Shown: positions 55,030 to 63,056 of the stretch, piece after piece
How positions within the stretch are numbered: the first letter of the stretch is position 1
Layout: each line of letters begins with the position of its first letter
Assembly: GCF_018130615.1 (NCBI RefSeq)
Contig: NZ_JAFCKB010000016.1
Span: 1-64,000 of the forward strand
Direction of reading: 5' to 3'
Length of the DNA: 64,000 nt
Source of the DNA: Bradyrhizobium manausense
GTDB taxonomy: Bacteria; Pseudomonadota; Alphaproteobacteria; Rhizobiales; Xanthobacteraceae
Made by a program: the position numbers and the translations under genes
The notes under the pieces: model-generated
The model's input: only the letters and a program-made list of their open reading frames with translations
Told to the model about the DNA's origin: nothing
The model's database searches: none

Positions 55030-55057
55030 CTATGCGCCATCGCATAGCCCTCTTTCG
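55030..55057 (+). terminator. Weak terminator after the DadA-like gene
   Basis: CTATGCG, loop CCAT, CGCATAG (55030-55047) followed by a C/T-rich stretch with a TCTTT run (55051-55055), 18 bases after the stop. Confidence 0.4.
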
Positions 55058-55077
55058 CAAGGAAGTGCTCGTTCGGC

Positions 55078-55112
55078 TTGACAACAGCATTTGTGATCAT
55101 AATCTGTGATCA
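55078..55112. promoter_or_regulatory. Operator copy C with upstream TTGACA
   Basis: TTGACA at 55078-55083 is followed by TGTGATCATA (55092-55101) and TGTGATCA (55105-55112). GATC starts are 13 apart (55095, 55108). Located 43 bases before the ATG of the six-gene operon. Confidence 0.7.
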
Positions 55113-55154
55113 AATTATTCAGATGCGTTTGCCCTTGGATCTGCGGAGGACAGA

Positions 55155-56243
55155 ATGAAGGTTGCAGTACTCGGGGCGGGCGCGGGCGGCGCAGCATCGG
55201 TTGCGGAGTTGGTCCTGGCGGGCCACTCCGTCCACTTCTGGGGGCGTTCCGCCGAAACGCTCGAGCCGCATCTCAAGCTCGGAGGCGTGGCGTTTGACGG
55301 AAAGCTCGGCGAGGGAATCGCCAAGCCTGTCCTGATTACGACTGATCTGAAATCGGCCATAGCGGGAGCGGATGTGGCGGTGGTTGCGCTGCCGACGTTC
55401 TCGCACGCGGCCATAGCTAATGCACTCGCCAAGGCTGGCTGGCCGTCGAGCAGGCCGGTCGTGCTCAATCCCGGCCACACCGGCGGAGCGTTGGAGTTCG
55501 CCGAAACCTATTCGCGCACAGGCCGCGCGGTGCCTCCGGTAGCAGAGTTCTCAACGCTCACCTATGTCGCGCGCAAGTACCGTCCCGATGGTGTCAGCAT
55601 CAGCGGTCGAGCGAAGCAGCTGAAGGCTGCGGCTCTCAAGGGCGGCGCACAGGCTTTGGAGGTGGCTGCAAAGCTCTATGCGGGCGTTACACCCGTTGCT
55701 GACGTCATCGCCTCCGATCTCTCCAACGTCAACATGGTCCTGCACCCACCGGGCGCAGTGCTGGCCGCCGCCTGGGTGGAAGCGACCGGTGGTGACTTCA
55801 CCTTCTACGTCGACGCAATGACGCCCGGCGTCGCCCGGGTGATGCGGCAACTGGATGATGAGCGGCTGGCGGTCGCCCGTGCCTTCGGGCATCAATTGCC
55901 GAACTTGATCGAGGAGATGAAGCTGCTCGGTACGGTGGAAGCCGATGTGGTCGACGTTACCGATTACCGCGCAGCGATTGCCGGCGGCGAGGCCAATCGC
56001 CGTATCAGGGGGCCAGACTCGCTCGCGTCCCGCTACTATAAGGAGGACTTCGGGCATGGCCTCCTCCCATTCCTCGAATTTGCGCGGATCGCAGACGTAG
56101 ATGTGCCGGTGGCGGCTTCGCTCTATCGGCTCGCGCAGACCGTTGTCGGAACAGACTATCGGATCGGTGGGCGGACCGCAGAAGCGATGGGCATCTCCGG
56201 CATGTCCAGGGATCAGCTCATCGAGAAGGTGAGGGCATCATGA
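55155..56243 (+). CDS. Octopine/nopaline-type opine dehydrogenase
   Basis: 362 residues. The N-terminal Rossmann motif is KVAVLGAGAGGAASVAELVL (residues 2-21). The catalytic-His region of the octopine/nopaline dehydrogenase family is SNVNMVLHPPGAV (H197). The family reversibly links amino acids and keto acids, reductively condensing them to opines (octopine, nopaline, staphylopine-type metallophores). In a degradation operon it would run as an oxidative opine cleavage. It starts after operator copy C and overlaps the next gene by four bases. Confidence 0.86.
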   Translation: MKVAVLGAGAGGAASVAELVLAGHSVHFWGRSAETLEPHLKLGGVAFDGKLGEGIAKPVLITTDLKSAIAGADVAVVALPTFSHAAIANALAKAGWPSSRPVVLNPGHTGGALEFAETYSRTGRAVPPVAEFSTLTYVARKYRPDGVSISGRAKQLKAAALKGGAQALEVAAKLYAGVTPVADVIASDLSNVNMVLHPPGAVLAAAWVEATGGDFTFYVDAMTPGVARVMRQLDDERLAVARAFGHQLPNLIEEMKLLGTVEADVVDVTDYRAAIAGGEANRRIRGPDSLASRYYKEDFGHGLLPFLEFARIADVDVPVAASLYRLAQTVVGTDYRIGGRTAEAMGISGMSRDQLIEKVRAS

Positions 56244-57130
56244 CCTGGCACAACACAGTAATCGCCATAGTCGCCGGCGACGCACGCGAACAGGAGATTG
56301 CCCGTTGTGCCGTGAGGGCTGGTGCCGTCGTTCGTGCGTACGGCTTTCCATGGCCCGATGAGGGCATCGAGGGCGTCTATCATGCTACCGACGCAGCCGA
56401 CGCGCTGAAGGGGGCTGACATCGCGCTCTTTCCGATTCCAGGCATCAGCGCGGAAGGCGCGCTGTTTGCGCCGAAGTGCCCCGAAAGGATCATTCCGACG
56501 CGCGAGATGCTGGCCGGCATGAGACCATCCGCCAACATCATACTCGGTTGGGCCGACCGCAACCTCAAGACTCACTGCGAAGCCCTCGGCATTACGTTGC
56601 ATGAATACGAGTGGGATGTCGACCTGATGCTGCTGCGCGGCCCGGCGATCGTCGAGGGCGTATTGAAGGTGATCATCGAGAATACGCAGATCACCATCCA
56701 CAAATCCAATGTCTGCCTGGTCGGCCAAGGCACGATCGGCTCGCTGTTGACGAAGACGCTGGTCGGCCTCGGGGCCCGTGTTCATGTCGCGGCGCGCAAC
56801 CCGGTCCAGCGCGCGGCCGCCTACGCAGCGGGCGCCGATGTGCTGACGCTCGAGCAGTTGCCGGCAATCCTGCCCGGCACCGACATCCTCATCGGCAGCG
56901 TTCCGAAGCGACTGCTCGAGCGCGACCAGCTGGTTCTGTTGCCGAAGCACGCGCTGCTGGTCGATGTCGCAGCACCTCCGGGAACCATCGATCGGGATGC
57001 GGCTGCCGAGCTTGGGCTGAAGGCGGTCTGGGCGCGCGGCATGGGTGCGCGTGCCCCGATCACCGTCGGTCGGAGTCAGTGGACCGGCATCAGTCGGCGC
57101 ATAGAGAACATACTGGAGCGAAAATCATGA
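56240..57130 (+). CDS. DpaA-like NAD-binding protein (dipicolinate synthase subunit A family)
   Basis: 296 residues. The opening IAIVAGDAREQEIARCAVRAG and the second-domain NVCLVGQGTIGSLLTKTLVGLGA are the DpaA (SpoVFA) N-terminal and nucleotide-binding parts. Dipicolinate synthase belongs to spore formers; alphaproteobacteria do not make spores. A different oxidation of a cyclic imine/pipecolate-like intermediate is therefore likely, but this is inference. ATGA overlap with both neighbours. Confidence 0.75.
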   Translation: MTWHNTVIAIVAGDAREQEIARCAVRAGAVVRAYGFPWPDEGIEGVYHATDAADALKGADIALFPIPGISAEGALFAPKCPERIIPTREMLAGMRPSANIILGWADRNLKTHCEALGITLHEYEWDVDLMLLRGPAIVEGVLKVIIENTQITIHKSNVCLVGQGTIGSLLTKTLVGLGARVHVAARNPVQRAAAYAAGADVLTLEQLPAILPGTDILIGSVPKRLLERDQLVLLPKHALLVDVAAPPGTIDRDAAAELGLKAVWARGMGARAPITVGRSQWTGISRRIENILERKS

Positions 57131-58473
57131 AAGCGGACCTGGTCATCAAGAATGCGCGGGTCGTGCGCCACGACGGAGAGTTCCGTGGCGGCGTTGCGGT
57201 AGTCGATGGGAAAATCGCGCTGACAGGATCGGACGACGCTCTCCCGGACGCAAAGCGCACGATCGATGCCGAGGGACGGGTGTTGATGCCGGGCTTGATC
57301 GATCCGCACTGTCACCTCGGCGTGAAGTTTCCGTTCGCCGAGGATATGCGGACCGAGACGGCAGCCGCGGCATCCGGCGGCGTGACCACGGCGCTGCTCT
57401 ATATTCGCAATCTCAAGGAATCCTATCTGCCGTTTTACGAGGAGCGCAGGGCGATCGGCGAAGAGAACTCGCTCATCGATTTCGGTTTTCATTTCGGCAT
57501 CCAGCGCGAAGAGCATATCGCCGAGATTCCCGAGGTCATCGCAAAGACCGGCGTCAAATCCTTCAAATGCTATTTCGGGTACGAGCCGGACAATCCGATC
57601 GGCATCGTGCCTGCGACGGACGGCTGGGTTTATGCGGCGATGCGGATCCTGGCAAAAGTCCCGGGCGGGGTCATCAACGTCCATTGCGAGAACACGCAGA
57701 TCGCCTCATGGATCAAGAAGGAGATCGCCGCCACCGGCCGTCAGGATCTTGGTGCATACACCGAGTCCCGCCCGGCCTTCTGCGAGGTGGAAACGATTCG
57801 TCGCATGATCTTCCTTGCGGAGAAAACCGGCTGCTCGCTTCACCTGGTCCACACCTCCGTGGGCATGGGTCCCGTGCTCGCCGCCGAGGCGCGGGCGCGC
57901 GGCGTGCATGTCACGGTAGAGACTTGCCCGCACTATCTCACCCGTACCTGCTACGACGAAGACCTCGACATGCGGGCCAAGATATCGCCGCCGCTCCGCG
58001 ATCGTAACGAACTCGAGGGGCTTTGGCATGGGATGCTGAACGGCTCAGTGTACAGCCTTGGAACGGACCACGTGCCGTTCCTGCCCAAGAAGCTGGAGAA
58101 CCTATGGACCGAATTCCCGGGTGTCGTGAGCTTCCCGTGGGAGCTGTCGCTGATGCTCCATTTCGGCGTCCATCAGCGCGGCTTGCCATTGAGCAGGCTT
58201 GTCGAGCTCAACTCCTTCAACCCCGCTCGTCGCTTCGGCCTGTGGCCACGCAAGGGTCACATTGACGTCGGCTTCGACGCTGATCTCGTGCTTGTCGATC
58301 TCGACGAGGAGCGCACGGTCAAGCATACCGGGAAGGGCACCTGCATCTACGAGGGGTGGAAGCTCAAGGGCTGGCCCGTGCTGACGGTCGCGCGCGGTGA
58401 CGTTGTCTACGAGAACGGAATTGTTGCGGAAAGCGGCTTCGGTCGTGGCCGATGTGTGACCCGACCGTCATGA
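57127..58473 (+). CDS. Hydantoinase/dihydropyrimidinase-family cyclic amidohydrolase
   Basis: 448 residues. Metal residues: HxH in DPHCHLG (H61, H63), carboxylated Lys in SFKCYFGY (K147), His in INVHCEN (H186), His in HLVHTS (H242), Asp in GTDHVPF (D314). This is the intact binuclear set of the DHPase/hydantoinase/allantoinase group. It hydrolyses a cyclic ureide, imide or lactam. The start at 57127 overlaps the DpaA-like gene by four bases. The long open frame to its left is out of frame with the DpaA gene and is rejected. Confidence 0.92.
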   Translation: MKADLVIKNARVVRHDGEFRGGVAVVDGKIALTGSDDALPDAKRTIDAEGRVLMPGLIDPHCHLGVKFPFAEDMRTETAAAASGGVTTALLYIRNLKESYLPFYEERRAIGEENSLIDFGFHFGIQREEHIAEIPEVIAKTGVKSFKCYFGYEPDNPIGIVPATDGWVYAAMRILAKVPGGVINVHCENTQIASWIKKEIAATGRQDLGAYTESRPAFCEVETIRRMIFLAEKTGCSLHLVHTSVGMGPVLAAEARARGVHVTVETCPHYLTRTCYDEDLDMRAKISPPLRDRNELEGLWHGMLNGSVYSLGTDHVPFLPKKLENLWTEFPGVVSFPWELSLMLHFGVHQRGLPLSRLVELNSFNPARRFGLWPRKGHIDVGFDADLVLVDLDEERTVKHTGKGTCIYEGWKLKGWPVLTVARGDVVYENGIVAESGFGRGRCVTRPS

Positions 58474-59156
58474 CGGACATCGCCTTTCACCGGCTGGAGT
58501 TGGCGGGGCGGGAGCCGCTTATGCCCGGCCAACTATCGGTGAGCGAAGCGGTCGCCAGGATCGTGGCGCAGAAGGCGACGATCCGTCAGGAGAGACTGTC
58601 GGGAATCCACAATCCCTGGGGGCATGCCATCGGCTTGACCGATCCGTGGACGTTCTTGGGCATCTGCGAGAGCCAGGCTGTCGTGGATGAAGCGCGCAGC
58701 ATCCTGGGACCGGACATCATCCTGTGGGACAGTGAGCTGTTCCCGGAAGCGCGCAAATATGCGCAGTTCTTGCGGGAGGGCAGGGAAGGCCGCTATTGGC
58801 CCGTCAGGCCACTTGCCGGAGCGATCGTCGTGCTCGGTATCGGCGGGGCCGGCCCGCGACCCGAGGCCATCAGTCTGAACGACATGCAGGAGAGCTTGCT
58901 CGACAGGCGAGATCCGTTGGATCCGATCTACGTCATCAGACTGTTGCCGGGCACCAGCCATTTCGATCGAAATCCGCTGCATCCAGCGCACCGCGCATGC
59001 ATGGAAGAGCAGGTCCTGATCAACTATGCCAACCGCCCATTGTGGCTGCTCAGCGGTGTCGATCGGGCAAACAACGATCTGGTTACGGGCTTCTCGCTTG
59101 CCGCGCCCGCCTGGGCCTCCGGCGGCCCGCCAGCCGAAACAAGAGGAGAGACATAA
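58470..59156 (+). CDS. Uncharacterised protein, possible degenerate PhyH-like fold
   Basis: 228 residues. I do not recognise it with confidence. LGPDIILWDSELFPEARKY and the later RLLPGTSHFDR...HPAH recall the phytanoyl-CoA dioxygenase double-stranded beta-helix, but the HxD iron pair that should follow the first block is not there. TPR or coiled segments are not seen. The start at 58470 is fixed by the ATGA overlap with the hydantoinase gene; its stop abuts the tautomerase start (TAATG). It may be a metal-free scaffold or a new enzyme. Confidence 0.6.
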   Translation: MTDIAFHRLELAGREPLMPGQLSVSEAVARIVAQKATIRQERLSGIHNPWGHAIGLTDPWTFLGICESQAVVDEARSILGPDIILWDSELFPEARKYAQFLREGREGRYWPVRPLAGAIVVLGIGGAGPRPEAISLNDMQESLLDRRDPLDPIYVIRLLPGTSHFDRNPLHPAHRACMEEQVLINYANRPLWLLSGVDRANNDLVTGFSLAAPAWASGGPPAETRGET

Positions 59157-59356
59157 TGCCATTTGTGATCGTCGAAATGTGGGAAGGCCGCACGGTCGAG
59201 CAGAAGCGAAGGCTCGTGAAGGCCATCACCACGGCCATGGTCGAGGAGGCCGCGTGCAAGCCCGACCATTTGCATGTCGTGATCCACGAAACACCGAAGG
59301 ATAGCTGGGGCCGCGCCGGCGTGCTCGGGATTGACATGGTGGAGGACAGGAAATGA
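59156..59356 (+). CDS. 4-oxalocrotonate tautomerase-like protein
   Basis: 66 residues. After removal of Met the N-terminal Pro-1 nucleophile is exposed (M-P-F-V-I-V-E-M). Arg near residue 11 in WEGRT and the small EQKRRLVKAITTAM helix match the 4-OT family; family members are hexamers of about 62 residues. It catalyses keto-enol tautomerisation of 2-hydroxymuconate-like acids. The start shares a base with the previous stop, and its end overlaps the next gene by four. Confidence 0.88.
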   Translation: MPFVIVEMWEGRTVEQKRRLVKAITTAMVEEAACKPDHLHVVIHETPKDSWGRAGVLGIDMVEDRK

Positions 59357-60342
59357 GCCTCGAAGCCCTCGATTATCGCAAGTCGGCACTGTTGGTCATC
59401 GATCTCCAGAACGCCTTCATCCATGAAAAAGGCACGCTGGGTATCTCCGGCGTGGATACCAAACGGCTATCCACGATCGTCTCTCCGCTGGCCAAGCTGA
59501 TCAAGCGGTGCCAGGAGACCGGCATCCCCGTCATCTGGACGATGCAGGAACACTTTGCCGTCGACAAGAACCGCGCAAAGAAAAAGCTGCTCGGCCATAC
59601 CGCCCGGCGCAAGCAAGTATCCGCGCTCGCGGGCAGTTGGGATGAGGAGATCATCGACGAGTTGAAGCCGCTGTCCGAGTTCAATCCGTCCTTCGTGATC
59701 CGCAAGCACCGCTTCGGTGCATTCTACGAAACCCGGCTCGAGATGATGCTGAAGATGCTGGGTACACAGCATCTCTTCGTCACCGGAGCAACCACCAACG
59801 CCTGCGTTGAAACGACCATTCGCGAAGCTTACCTCCGCGATTTCGACGTGATCGCGGTCGACGATTGCGTGTCAGGCGTCAATGCAGACTGGGAAGCGAC
59901 CGCTAAGCAGGTCTGGAAGCAATACTTTTGCGAAGTTGCGCCATCGTCCGAGGTTATCGACTGGCTCGGCGAACAGGTGAAGCCGCGGGTCACCAACTAC
60001 GGACATCAGTTGATCATGGTCAATGACATCGACAAGTCGGTCGACTTCTACACCAATCAACTGGGATTCACGATCCGGCCGGCCAAGCCGCTCGCGGACG
60101 GGCGGCCCTTCGTCGCATTCCACCAGGGCATCGCGCTGATCAACGGCAAAACCAAAGATCATCGCCAGCTCGATCACATCGCCTTTGAGGTGAACGACGT
60201 GCGGGCGCTCGACGCAAAGCTGAAGAACGCGGGGGTGCGTTACTATGATCAACTGCACGATGGGCCTTACGGGTTGACCATCTACATCGCAGATCCCGAT
60301 GGGACGAAGGTGGAGCTTTACCAGGTGGGGGCGACCGCCTGA
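59353..60342 (+). CDS. Isochorismatase-like hydrolase fused to a VOC/glyoxalase domain
   Basis: 329 residues. The N-terminal isochorismatase fold (about 10-205) has the catalytic set: Asp in LLVIDLQNAF (D17), Lys in IRKHRFGAF (K118), Cys in TTNACVET (C151). The C-terminal VOC domain (about 217-326) contains YGHQLIMVNDIDKSVDFYTNQLG, HIAFEVND and a final DPDGTKVELYQV. The second domain keeps metal-ligand-type residues (His in HQL and HIAF, Glu in VELYQ). A cysteine amidase fused with VOC is a rare arrangement. It ends the operon; amide hydrolysis (maleamate, biuret, carbamoyl) coupled to a ring-opening or isomerase step is a reasonable inference. Confidence 0.87.
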   Translation: MSLEALDYRKSALLVIDLQNAFIHEKGTLGISGVDTKRLSTIVSPLAKLIKRCQETGIPVIWTMQEHFAVDKNRAKKKLLGHTARRKQVSALAGSWDEEIIDELKPLSEFNPSFVIRKHRFGAFYETRLEMMLKMLGTQHLFVTGATTNACVETTIREAYLRDFDVIAVDDCVSGVNADWEATAKQVWKQYFCEVAPSSEVIDWLGEQVKPRVTNYGHQLIMVNDIDKSVDFYTNQLGFTIRPAKPLADGRPFVAFHQGIALINGKTKDHRQLDHIAFEVNDVRALDAKLKNAGVRYYDQLHDGPYGLTIYIADPDGTKVELYQVGATA

Positions 60343-60465
60343 TCTTGCTGCCTTCGCACGGAAAGGCTTCGCCAGTCTGCTCGGCAGGCAGGCCTGAACA
60401 ACCCAGGCTTGCCGACAAACAGTCCTTACGACCGGTGCGGTTGCCGCTCAACTCCAATTCCGCTA

Positions 60466-60488
60466 TTGATCACAAGATCAGATCACAA
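60466..60488. promoter_or_regulatory. Operator copy D in front of the GntR gene
   Basis: TTGATCACA followed by GATCACAAGG; GATC starts 60468 and 60481 are 13 apart, with an extra GATC at 60476. It lies about 105 bases before the GntR ATG, fitting autoregulation. Confidence 0.65.
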
Positions 60489-60592
60489 GGATGCAGCAAT
60501 CAAACGTCTTCCTCTCGGGACGGGCCAGCTCGATGTCCGAAGACCGCAGATCGGCGACGTGCAGCGTGCATTCAAGAAAGAGAGACGGGGAG

Positions 60593-61333
60593 ATGCGGAC
60601 TGAAAAAACAGAAGCTGGCGCAGGCGGCACCGAAGAACGTAAGCGGCAGCGCGGTCACATCTACGAGCGCGTTCTGAACTATATGCGCCGAGGCCTCATG
60701 GTGGGAGCCTTTGTTCCCGGCCAGGTCATGAGCCTGCGCAAGCTGGCGGCAGGGCTCGGCACGAGCCCGATGCCCGTTCGCGAAGTTCTGAGCCAGCTCG
60801 TCGCAGCCAATGCATTGGAGGAGACCAAGGGCGGCTCGGTGCGCGTGCCGCGGCTCAGCCCGGAAAAGCTCAGCGACATCTTTTCGGTAAGGGAGCTTTT
60901 GGAAGGTTCGGCGGCCGAACTCGCCGCCAAGAAGGCGACGCCTGCCCTGGTCAACGAGCTGACGTCCATCAACAAGCAATTGCTCCAGGCGATCGCCAAA
61001 CGCGACATCCTGAACTGCCTGTCCTCCAATCAGAAGTTCCACTTCACACTTTACCAGGCTGGGGAGTCGGAGACGCTGACGCTGCTGATCGAGTCACTTT
61101 GGTTGCAGTTCGGACCCACCATGTACATGTCGCTGCTGATCCCCTCGATGCCTTGGAGCGCGTCGTACCACGCGGACATCCTGGCCGGGTTGAAGGAAGG
61201 CAATGCCACCGCCGTCAAGCGCGGAACCATCCAGGACATCCGCACGACCTGCAAGGCTTTGCTTAGTATCGCCGGATCGCAAGGAATCGAGCTGCCGTTC
61301 GCGCAAGGCATGGAGCTGCAGTTCGAGGACTAG
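60593..61333 (+). CDS. GntR/FCD-family regulator, probable master regulator of the GATC regulon
   Basis: 246 residues. A GntR winged helix (LRKLAAGLGTSPMPVREVLSQL, then LEETKGGSVRVP) is followed by an FCD domain with RELLEGSAAELAAKKAT and QKFHFTLYQAG (metal-site type His). The ATG at 60593 is preceded by GGGGAG; the frame is open to 60491. It is directly downstream of operator copy D, the only sequence-specific regulator in the operator-linked cluster besides the NodD-like protein, and GntR/FCD proteins commonly bind short palindromes. So it is the best candidate to bind GATC-N9-GATC. The effector is unknown. Confidence 0.88.
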   Translation: MRTEKTEAGAGGTEERKRQRGHIYERVLNYMRRGLMVGAFVPGQVMSLRKLAAGLGTSPMPVREVLSQLVAANALEETKGGSVRVPRLSPEKLSDIFSVRELLEGSAAELAAKKATPALVNELTSINKQLLQAIAKRDILNCLSSNQKFHFTLYQAGESETLTLLIESLWLQFGPTMYMSLLIPSMPWSASYHADILAGLKEGNATAVKRGTIQDIRTTCKALLSIAGSQGIELPFAQGMELQFED

Positions 61334-61360
61334 AGAAATAGCAATGAGGAGCCCCACGTC

Positions 61361-61828
61361 ATGGCAGGAACGTTCGAACAGAATCTGGCTCGATTGGGCA
61401 TCAGTCTGCCTACAACCGCGTCCCCCAGCGCCAACTACGTTCCGGCGCGCAAGGTAGGCAGCCAATTGTACATCTCCGGGCAAGTCCCTAGCGAAGGCGG
61501 TAAAGACAAGTATACCGGCAAGCTCGGTTCGGACTTCTCGGTGGAGGAGGGGCAGGCCGCCGCCCGTCTCTGCGCGATCAACATCCTCGCCCAGGTCAAG
61601 CAGGCGCTCGACGGAAACCTCGAGAGGGTGGTTGGCGTCATCAGGCTCGGCGGCTTCGTCAACGCGGTGCCCGAATTCAGGGATCATCCCAAGGTTATCA
61701 ACGGGGCCTCGGACTTGATGGTGGAGGTGTTTGGCGAGGCAGGACGTCACGCCCGTGCTGCCGTCGGATGCAGCTCATTGCCACGCAACGTTCCCGTCGA
61801 AGTCGACGCGATCTTCGAGGTTAGCTGA
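61361..61828 (+). CDS. RidA/YjgF-family protein
   Basis: 155 residues, longer than canonical RidA (about 128). The conserved Arg that anchors the imine's carboxylate sits in GRHARAAVGCSSLP (R132). The strands QLYISGQVPSEG and ARLCAINILAQVK are typical. RidA hydrolyses reactive 2-aminoacrylate-type enamines and imines; several catabolic operons use members as imine hydrolases. It follows the GntR gene by 27 bases and precedes the CobW gene by 3. Confidence 0.9.
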   Translation: MAGTFEQNLARLGISLPTTASPSANYVPARKVGSQLYISGQVPSEGGKDKYTGKLGSDFSVEEGQAAARLCAINILAQVKQALDGNLERVVGVIRLGGFVNAVPEFRDHPKVINGASDLMVEVFGEAGRHARAAVGCSSLPRNVPVEVDAIFEVS

Positions 61829-61831
61829 ACC

Positions 61832-62830
61832 ATGCTGCCTGCCGCTCCCTCCCTCGATGCGCGGATCCCGGTTCATGTGCTGACGGGATTCCTGGGGAGC
61901 GGCAAGACGACCTTTCTTCGGCATCTGCTCGACGAGCCGAGCCTCGCCGAAACTGCGGTCATCATCAACGAGTTCGGCGAGGTCGGGCTCGACCACCTCC
62001 TGGTGCGGGAAGTCTCCGAGGATGTGGTTCTGCTGTCGTCGGGCTGCCTGTGCTGCGCAGTGCGCGACGACCTGATATCGACCCTGGCCGATCTTCTGGA
62101 GATGGCCCGCTCCGGCAGGGTCGCGCCGTTTCGCCAGGTCGTGATTGAAACGACGGGCCTCGCCGATCCTGCGCCTATCATCCATGCCATATTGAGTGCT
62201 CCCGAGTTGCTGCATCGTTGTCGCGCCGGAGCCGTCGTCACGACGGTGGATGGTGTGAGCGGATCAAACAGCATCCAGAATTTCGCGGAAGCGATCCAGC
62301 AGATCGCGCTGGCGGATTGCGTCGTCATCACCAAGACGGAGCTTGTCCAGCCTTGGCAGGTTGACGCGCTCAAGGTCGAAATTGCCCGGGTCAATCCTTC
62401 AGTGCGGTCGCTGACGTCGGGGAAGGGCGCGATGGCGTCCGCGCGCGACGTCTTCGACCATGGGCAAAGCCCCAAGCAAAACCCCAAGCATCTCGGAAGC
62501 GGCTCCGTACAGGGAGTGCACAGCCACGGCATCAAGACCTTCACGGTCGAAGTGCCAGGAGAGGTGGAATGGCCGGCTTTTGTCGAATGGCTGGAATTGT
62601 TGCTGGCGGCGCGCGGCCAATCCATTCTCCGCGTCAAGGGCCTGTTGCCGGTCAAGGGCGATGAGCGGCCAGTCGTCATTCACGGCGTCCAGCACGTCGT
62701 CTATCCGCCGGAATACCTGCCACGATGGCCGGAAGGCTCTCCACGCGGCTGGCTGGTGTTCATCGCGCGCAACCTGACGCGTGCGGCAATCGAAAATTCC
62801 CTGCGCAGTTTGCTTACGACTCGATACTAA
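61832..62830 (+). CDS. CobW/COG0523-type GTPase metallochaperone
   Basis: 332 residues. P-loop GFLGSGKTTFLR (about 19-30), the metal-binding CxCC as GCLCCAVR (C72, C74, C75), the Walker B region VVIETTGLADP, and TKTE (about 167-170) in place of NKxD. The C-terminal CobW domain contains FVEWLELLLA and HVVYPPEYLPRWPEG. The family delivers zinc, cobalt or iron to metalloenzymes. In this operon the target could be the hydantoinase or ATZ-type amidohydrolase. Three bases separate it from RidA. Confidence 0.88.
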   Translation: MLPAAPSLDARIPVHVLTGFLGSGKTTFLRHLLDEPSLAETAVIINEFGEVGLDHLLVREVSEDVVLLSSGCLCCAVRDDLISTLADLLEMARSGRVAPFRQVVIETTGLADPAPIIHAILSAPELLHRCRAGAVVTTVDGVSGSNSIQNFAEAIQQIALADCVVITKTELVQPWQVDALKVEIARVNPSVRSLTSGKGAMASARDVFDHGQSPKQNPKHLGSGSVQGVHSHGIKTFTVEVPGEVEWPAFVEWLELLLAARGQSILRVKGLLPVKGDERPVVIHGVQHVVYPPEYLPRWPEGSPRGWLVFIARNLTRAAIENSLRSLLTTRY

Positions 62831-62841
62831 AAATCAGAAAT

Positions 62842-62877
62842 CGTCAGCCGCACTGACGCGCCTCGCGCGCATTTTTT
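62842..62877 (+). terminator. Putative terminator after the CobW gene
   Basis: CGTCAG-CCGCA-CTGACG (62842-62858), then a second small CGCGC/GCGCG stem, then ATTTTTT (62871-62877). It starts 12 bases after the CobW stop. Confidence 0.6.
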
Positions 62878-63021
62878 ATGCACCGCAATAAGAGGACATG
62901 CCGCGCATCGGCTGCTTGGATGGAATACATCGCAATTTCCGATGGTTGTCTGGCGCTCGCTGATCTTCGGTTCAGCCGATACCTGCACGAAAAACGAGCG
63001 GGCAGCGCCGAGACTAAGCGC

Positions 63022-63056
63022 TTGACAAGACAAAAATGTGATCACATCCTGAGATC
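63022..63056. promoter_or_regulatory. Operator copy E with upstream TTGACA
   Basis: TTGACA at 63022-63027, then TGTGATCACA (63037-63046) and GATCAAAT (from 63053). GATC starts 63040 and 63053 are 13 apart. It lies about 205 bases before the permease GTG. Confidence 0.7.

Noticed and set aside
53711-55090. A 459-residue minus-strand frame opposite the DadA-like gene
   Set aside because: It is a high-GC shadow: His/Arg/Asp-rich with no recognisable motif, and covers a clear plus-strand gene.
56611-58473. A 620-residue frame extending the hydantoinase far upstream
   Set aside because: The extra N-terminal part is out of frame inside the DpaA-like gene and has low-complexity Arg/Pro/Ala composition. 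The hydantoinase N-terminus and the ATGA overlap fix the start at 57127.
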